From CAVVWJ01 sp964475685 (lineage in GTDB: Bacteria; Gemmatimonadota; Gemmatimonadetes; Gemmatimonadales; GWC2-71-9): a stretch of 27,944 nucleotides of DNA. Positions 25,240-27,944 of the stretch are shown here, in pieces. The notes below the pieces were generated by a model. It did no database searches. It saw only the letters and a program-made list of their open reading frames with translations, and was not told the DNA's origin. The stretch spans positions 1-27,944 of the forward strand of contig CAYYXP010000057.1 of the NCBI GenBank assembly GCA_964475685.1, given 5' to 3'. Positions within the stretch are counted from its first letter, which is position 1; every line of letters begins with the position of its first letter. Both the position numbers and the translations under genes were made by a program.

Positions 25240-25685
25240 AACTGGAGTTTTCCGGCTCGCCCGAGATTAGCGCCACACGCGAGCACGTCTGGTCGCGCCT
25301 TACCGATCCCAACTTCGTGGCCGCCTCGGCGCCCGGAGTGGAAACGGTGGAGGCGATTGACCCGACGCACTTCAAGGTCATCTCGGGGCTCGGCGTGGGA
25401 TCGGTGAAGCTCCGGTTCAAGCTCGACGTCGAGCTCTTCGACATCGTGGACAACGAGTCGCTGAAGATGCGGGCCCGGGGGAAGGCGCCGGGCTCGGCGG
25501 TGGATGTCGTCTCCGCGCTCCGGATTGCCGACGCCGCACCGGGAACTGTCCGGCTTGACTGGTCGGCGACGAGCGAGGTGAGCGGCACTGTGGCGAGCGT
25601 CGGAGCCCGACTGCTCGAGGGGACCGCGCGCAAGCTGACCCAAGACTTCTGGACCGACTTCGCCCGGCGCGTCTCGGCCCAATGA
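25236..25685 (+). CDS. coxG: CoxG, SRPBCC-fold membrane-association factor
   Basis: This 149-aa SRPBCC (START-like) protein opens with KLEFSGSPEISATREHVWSRLTDPNFVAASAPGVE, the usual CoxG opening, and contains a beta-rich middle (KVISGLGVGSVKLRFKLDVELFD). CoxG proteins help localise CO-dehydrogenase-type enzymes to the cytoplasmic membrane. It lacks the long C-terminal tail with hydrophobic anchor found in some CoxG, so it is a short version. ATGA overlaps occur at both ends (with the mocA-like gene and coxD). Confidence 0.88.
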   Translation: MKLEFSGSPEISATREHVWSRLTDPNFVAASAPGVETVEAIDPTHFKVISGLGVGSVKLRFKLDVELFDIVDNESLKMRARGKAPGSAVDVVSALRIADAAPGTVRLDWSATSEVSGTVASVGARLLEGTARKLTQDFWTDFARRVSAQ

Positions 25686-26575
25686 CCCAGCCAGCCGACA
25701 TCGACGCGGTGCTGGCCGCGTTCGCCGCGGAGGGATACGTGGCCGACCGCGACCTCGCCACGTCCGTCTTCCTTTCCCTCGCCCTGGGACGTCCGCTCCT
25801 CCTCGAGGGCGAGGCCGGCGTGGGCAAGACCGAGGTCGCGCGCACACTCGCGGCGGTGCTCGGGGCAGAGCTGATCCGGCTGCAATGCTATGAGGGCCTG
25901 GACGTGAACACCGCGGTGTACGAGTGGGACTACCCGAGGCAGATGCTGGAGATCCGGCTGCTCGAGGCCCGCGGCGAGGCAAAGACGGCCGCGACGCGCA
26001 ACATCTTCAGCGAAGACTTCCTCATCCGGAGACCGCTCCTCCAGGCGCTCCAGAGCCAGGCCGCCGAACCGCCGGTGCTCCTGATAGATGAAGTGGACCG
26101 CGCCGACGAGGAGTTCGAAGCCTTCCTGCTGGAGACACTCAGCGACTTTGCCGTGAGCATTCCCGAGATCGGGACGATCCGCGCCAAGCGACCGCCCCGC
26201 GTGATCCTGACGAGCAACCGGACGCGAGAAGTCCACGACGCGCTCAAGCGGCGCTGCCTGTACCACTGGATCGACTACCCGACGGCGGAGCGCGAGCTGG
26301 CGATCCTGCGTGCCCGACTCCCGGACGTGCCGGACGCGCTGGCCCGGGAGGTGGTGGCCTTCGTGCAGCGATTGCGCACGGCGGATCTCACCAAGACGCC
26401 CGGCATCGCCGAGACGCTCGATTGGGCGGCGGCCCTCGTCGCGCTGGGCGCCAAGCGCCTCGAGCCCGAGCAGGTAGAGCAGACCCTGGGCGTCCTCCTC
26501 AAGTACCAGGAAGACATCGGGGCGCTGCGGGGAGGAGGAGCAAGAACGATGCTGAGCGAGACGGTGCAGCGGTAA
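25682..26575 (+). CDS. coxD: CoxD, MoxR-type AAA+ ATPase
   Basis: This 297-aa AAA+ chaperone of the MoxR family is used with CoxE to mature the Mo active site. Walker A is G43-EAGVGKT50, Walker B is L-L-I-D136-EVDRADEEF, sensor 1 is ILTSNRTREV, and an arginine-rich lid follows (ALKRRCLYHWIDYP). There is no membrane segment. Translation is coupled to coxG. Downstream, its stop is 16 bp from the end of an opposite-strand HAD gene, so co-transcription with coxE is interrupted or requires read-through. Confidence 0.92.
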   Translation: MTQPADIDAVLAAFAAEGYVADRDLATSVFLSLALGRPLLLEGEAGVGKTEVARTLAAVLGAELIRLQCYEGLDVNTAVYEWDYPRQMLEIRLLEARGEAKTAATRNIFSEDFLIRRPLLQALQSQAAEPPVLLIDEVDRADEEFEAFLLETLSDFAVSIPEIGTIRAKRPPRVILTSNRTREVHDALKRRCLYHWIDYPTAERELAILRARLPDVPDALAREVVAFVQRLRTADLTKTPGIAETLDWAAALVALGAKRLEPEQVEQTLGVLLKYQEDIGALRGGGARTMLSETVQR

Positions 26576-26591
26576 GGAGCGCTCGGGTCCA

Positions 26592-27251
26592 CTACTCGAC
26601 GATCAACACCTCCAGCCTCCACCGCCCCACCGCATCGCGCTCGAACCGTCCGAGGTGGACGTCCGCGAGCGAAGCGGCACGGAGATCGGCGGAGAGCTGA
26701 TCGGGCCGGTGGGTCGTGGTGAGACCGATGACGGCCATTGCTGCCGCTCGGGCGGCCTCGATACCGACGGGGGCGTCCTCGATCACGAGGCAGTCACGCG
26801 CCGGCACCCTGAGCGCCGCCGATGCGGCGAGATAGACATCGGGACTCGGCTTGCCCCGCGTGACGTCCTCGGCGCAGACGAGCACCCGCGGGACGGGGAG
26901 GCCGGCTCCCCGGAGCCGCCCGACGGCCGACTCCCTGAGGCTGGAGGTGGCCACTCCCCAGCTCCGGTCGGGCAGCGAGCGCAGAAGGCGCACGGCGCCT
27001 TCATAAGGGCCGGGCGGCACGTCGCCGTCGTGGGGGAGGAAGGCGCGGACCTCGGCCTCGGCATCGAGATGAGGCGCGGCGAACCGGATGGTCTCGACCG
27101 CGCGCCGCCCGTGGCAGACGCGCAGAAACGGCTCCGCCCGGAGGCCTCGGGCGGCTGCCCACCGGCGCCATTGTGTCTCCACAAACGCCGTGGAGTCCAC
27201 CAGGACACCGTCGAGATCGAAGATGACTGCGGAGCATTCCCAGCGTTTCAT
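26592..27251 (-). CDS. HAD-IA sugar-phosphatase-like protein inserted in the cox cluster
   Basis: This cytosolic phosphatase is about 219 aa. Motif I is IFDLDGVLVDS, motif II GVATSSL, motif III the lysine in TRGKPSPDVYL, and motif IV IEDAPVGIEAARAA. GLTTTHRPDQL near the end resembles hexitol/sugar phosphatases such as HxpA/HxpB and beta-phosphoglucomutase-like proteins. The true substrate is unknown. It lies on the opposite strand between coxD and coxE, with its ATG only 21 bp from the coxE ATG, so the two promoters overlap. Confidence 0.87.
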   Translation of the reverse strand: MKRWECSAVIFDLDGVLVDSTAFVETQWRRWAAARGLRAEPFLRVCHGRRAVETIRFAAPHLDAEAEVRAFLPHDGDVPPGPYEGAVRLLRSLPDRSWGVATSSLRESAVGRLRGAGLPVPRVLVCAEDVTRGKPSPDVYLAASAALRVPARDCLVIEDAPVGIEAARAAAMAVIGLTTTHRPDQLSADLRAASLADVHLGRFERDAVGRWRLEVLIVE

Positions 27252-27257
27252 GGCGCC

Positions 27258-27263
27258 TAAGAT
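27258..27263 (+). promoter_or_regulatory. Possible -10 of coxE
   Basis: TAAGAT lies 9 nt before the coxE ATG at 27273. No convincing -35 is seen, and the element overlaps the 5' flank of the divergent HAD gene. Confidence 0.3.
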
Positions 27264-27272
27264 GATGTCGGG

Positions 27273-27944
27273 ATGTCGGTTCCGTTAGACCCGACCGACG
27301 GCGGTATTCTGACCGCCAACGTGCTCGAGTTCGCCCGCCTGCTCCGCGGCGCCGGACTCGGCGTGGACGGTACCCAGACAGCGACGTTCCTGCGAGCGAT
27401 GGCCCTGCTCGGCTTCGACCGGCGATCGGATGTGCGCGCCGCCGGCCGGGCAATCTTCATACGCCGCGGCGACGACCGGCGGCTCTACGACGCGGCCTTT
27501 GACCTGTTCTGGCGAAGGCGCGGGCCGGTTTCCGATCTGAGCGGGCGGCTCCCCAGCATCAGCCAGAACCGCGGCCAGGAGTATCCGGCAGACCCCGGGG
27601 ACGCTTCCGGCTCGACGAGTGCAGGCGGCGAGGTGGTTCCCACCGTGCTCCCGCAGGCGAGCAGCGATCGGGAGATATTACGGCGCACTGATTTCGCGCT
27701 GCTCACGCCGGCGGAATCACGCGACGCGGAGGCCATGCTGGAGGCGCTGCGGCCCCGCCTTCCGATGCGGAGGAGCCGGAGACCCATCGCCGGCCCGCGC
27801 GGCCACCGCCCGGCGATGCGCGCCATGTTGCGGCGCTCGCTGTCAACCGGCGGCGAGGCGCTGCGATGGCGCCGGCTCCGTCGCACCGTACGCCCGAGGC
27901 CGATCGTCCTCGTGTGCGACATCAGCGGCTCGATGGAACGCTAC
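27273..27944 (+). CDS. coxE: CoxE, von Willebrand factor A domain protein, 3' end outside window
   Basis: This is the first 224 codons of a CoxE-type VWA protein. The N-terminal half shows GGILTANVLEFARLLRGAGLGVD and LYDAAFDLFWRRR, typical of CoxE. The low-complexity linker follows, then RRTDFALLTPAE, a basic patch (PMRRSRRP, RWRRLRRTVRPRP) and the MIDAS motif V-C-D216-I-S-G-S220. CoxE works with the AAA+ CoxD, probably in Cu/S or Mo-centre assembly. The frame is open to the last base. There is no Shine-Dalgarno sequence; the ATG follows GATGTCGGG. The later genes expected (such as an XdhC-like coxF) would lie beyond the window. Confidence 0.9.
   Translation, partial: MSVPLDPTDGGILTANVLEFARLLRGAGLGVDGTQTATFLRAMALLGFDRRSDVRAAGRAIFIRRGDDRRLYDAAFDLFWRRRGPVSDLSGRLPSISQNRGQEYPADPGDASGSTSAGGEVVPTVLPQASSDREILRRTDFALLTPAESRDAEAMLEALRPRLPMRRSRRPIAGPRGHRPAMRAMLRRSLSTGGEALRWRRLRRTVRPRPIVLVCDISGSMERY

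Overview
The window is a gene-dense, clearly high-GC stretch of a bacterial chromosome. It carries about 26 protein genes and one tRNA, with almost no intergenic space. I see no insertion sequence, integrase, phage gene or CRISPR array. Gene content (form II CO-dehydrogenase-type cluster, di-heme DUF1111 lipoprotein, GAF/PAS kinase), start-codon-adjacent -10 boxes and frequent GTG/TTG starts suggest an uncultured-type Gram-negative such as Gemmatimonadota. That assignment is an inference, because no rRNA or marker gene is present.

Layout. 1-3147 (minus): a manganese operon mntR-mntH plus a translationally coupled di-heme DUF1111 lipoprotein gene that runs off the left edge, preceded by two DtxR-type operator sites. 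3199-6601 (minus): a CoA-pyrophosphatase-like NUDIX hydrolase, a 34-residue FmdB-type zinc-ribbon protein, an SDR oxidoreductase coupled to an alpha/beta hydrolase, and an LD-carboxypeptidase. 6652-8371 (plus): a stand-alone RsbRD-N-like protein and a family 2 glycosyltransferase, meeting tail to tail a secreted protein of unknown function (8359-9027, minus). 9128-14354 (plus): a two-gene cassette of an Eco57I/TaqI-type adenine-DNA methyltransferase followed by a SNF2-type helicase. It is the best candidate for an undescribed defence or DNA-modification system. 14386-16976: a HAD phosphatase (plus) facing a GAF-PAS-PAS histidine-kinase-like protein (minus) whose ATP-binding boxes are degenerate. 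17087-18739 (plus): a DUF47/PhoU-like protein and PiT phosphate transporter. 18746-19912 (minus): a GT4 glycosyltransferase. 20008-20640 (plus): a hemolysin III-family membrane protein, abutting tRNA-Asn(GTT) on minus. 20885 to the right edge: a molybdenum hydroxylase cluster coxS-coxL-coxM-mocA-coxG-coxD, then an opposite-strand HAD phosphatase, then coxE running off the window.

How genes work together. MntR senses Mn(II) and should repress its own operon through the two operator sites; MntH imports Mn(II); the DUF1111 protein may be an envelope redox partner. CoxS/M/L form an Fe-S/FAD/Mo hydroxylase; the MocA-like enzyme would make the cytosine-dinucleotide form of the Mo cofactor, and CoxG/D/E mature and membrane-anchor the enzyme. 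The CoxL active-site loop is AYRGAGR (form II), so CO need not be the substrate. DUF47 plus PiT form a low-affinity phosphate uptake pair. Several genes have a -10-like hexamer only 5-6 nt before the ATG with no Shine-Dalgarno sequence, which suggests leaderless mRNAs.
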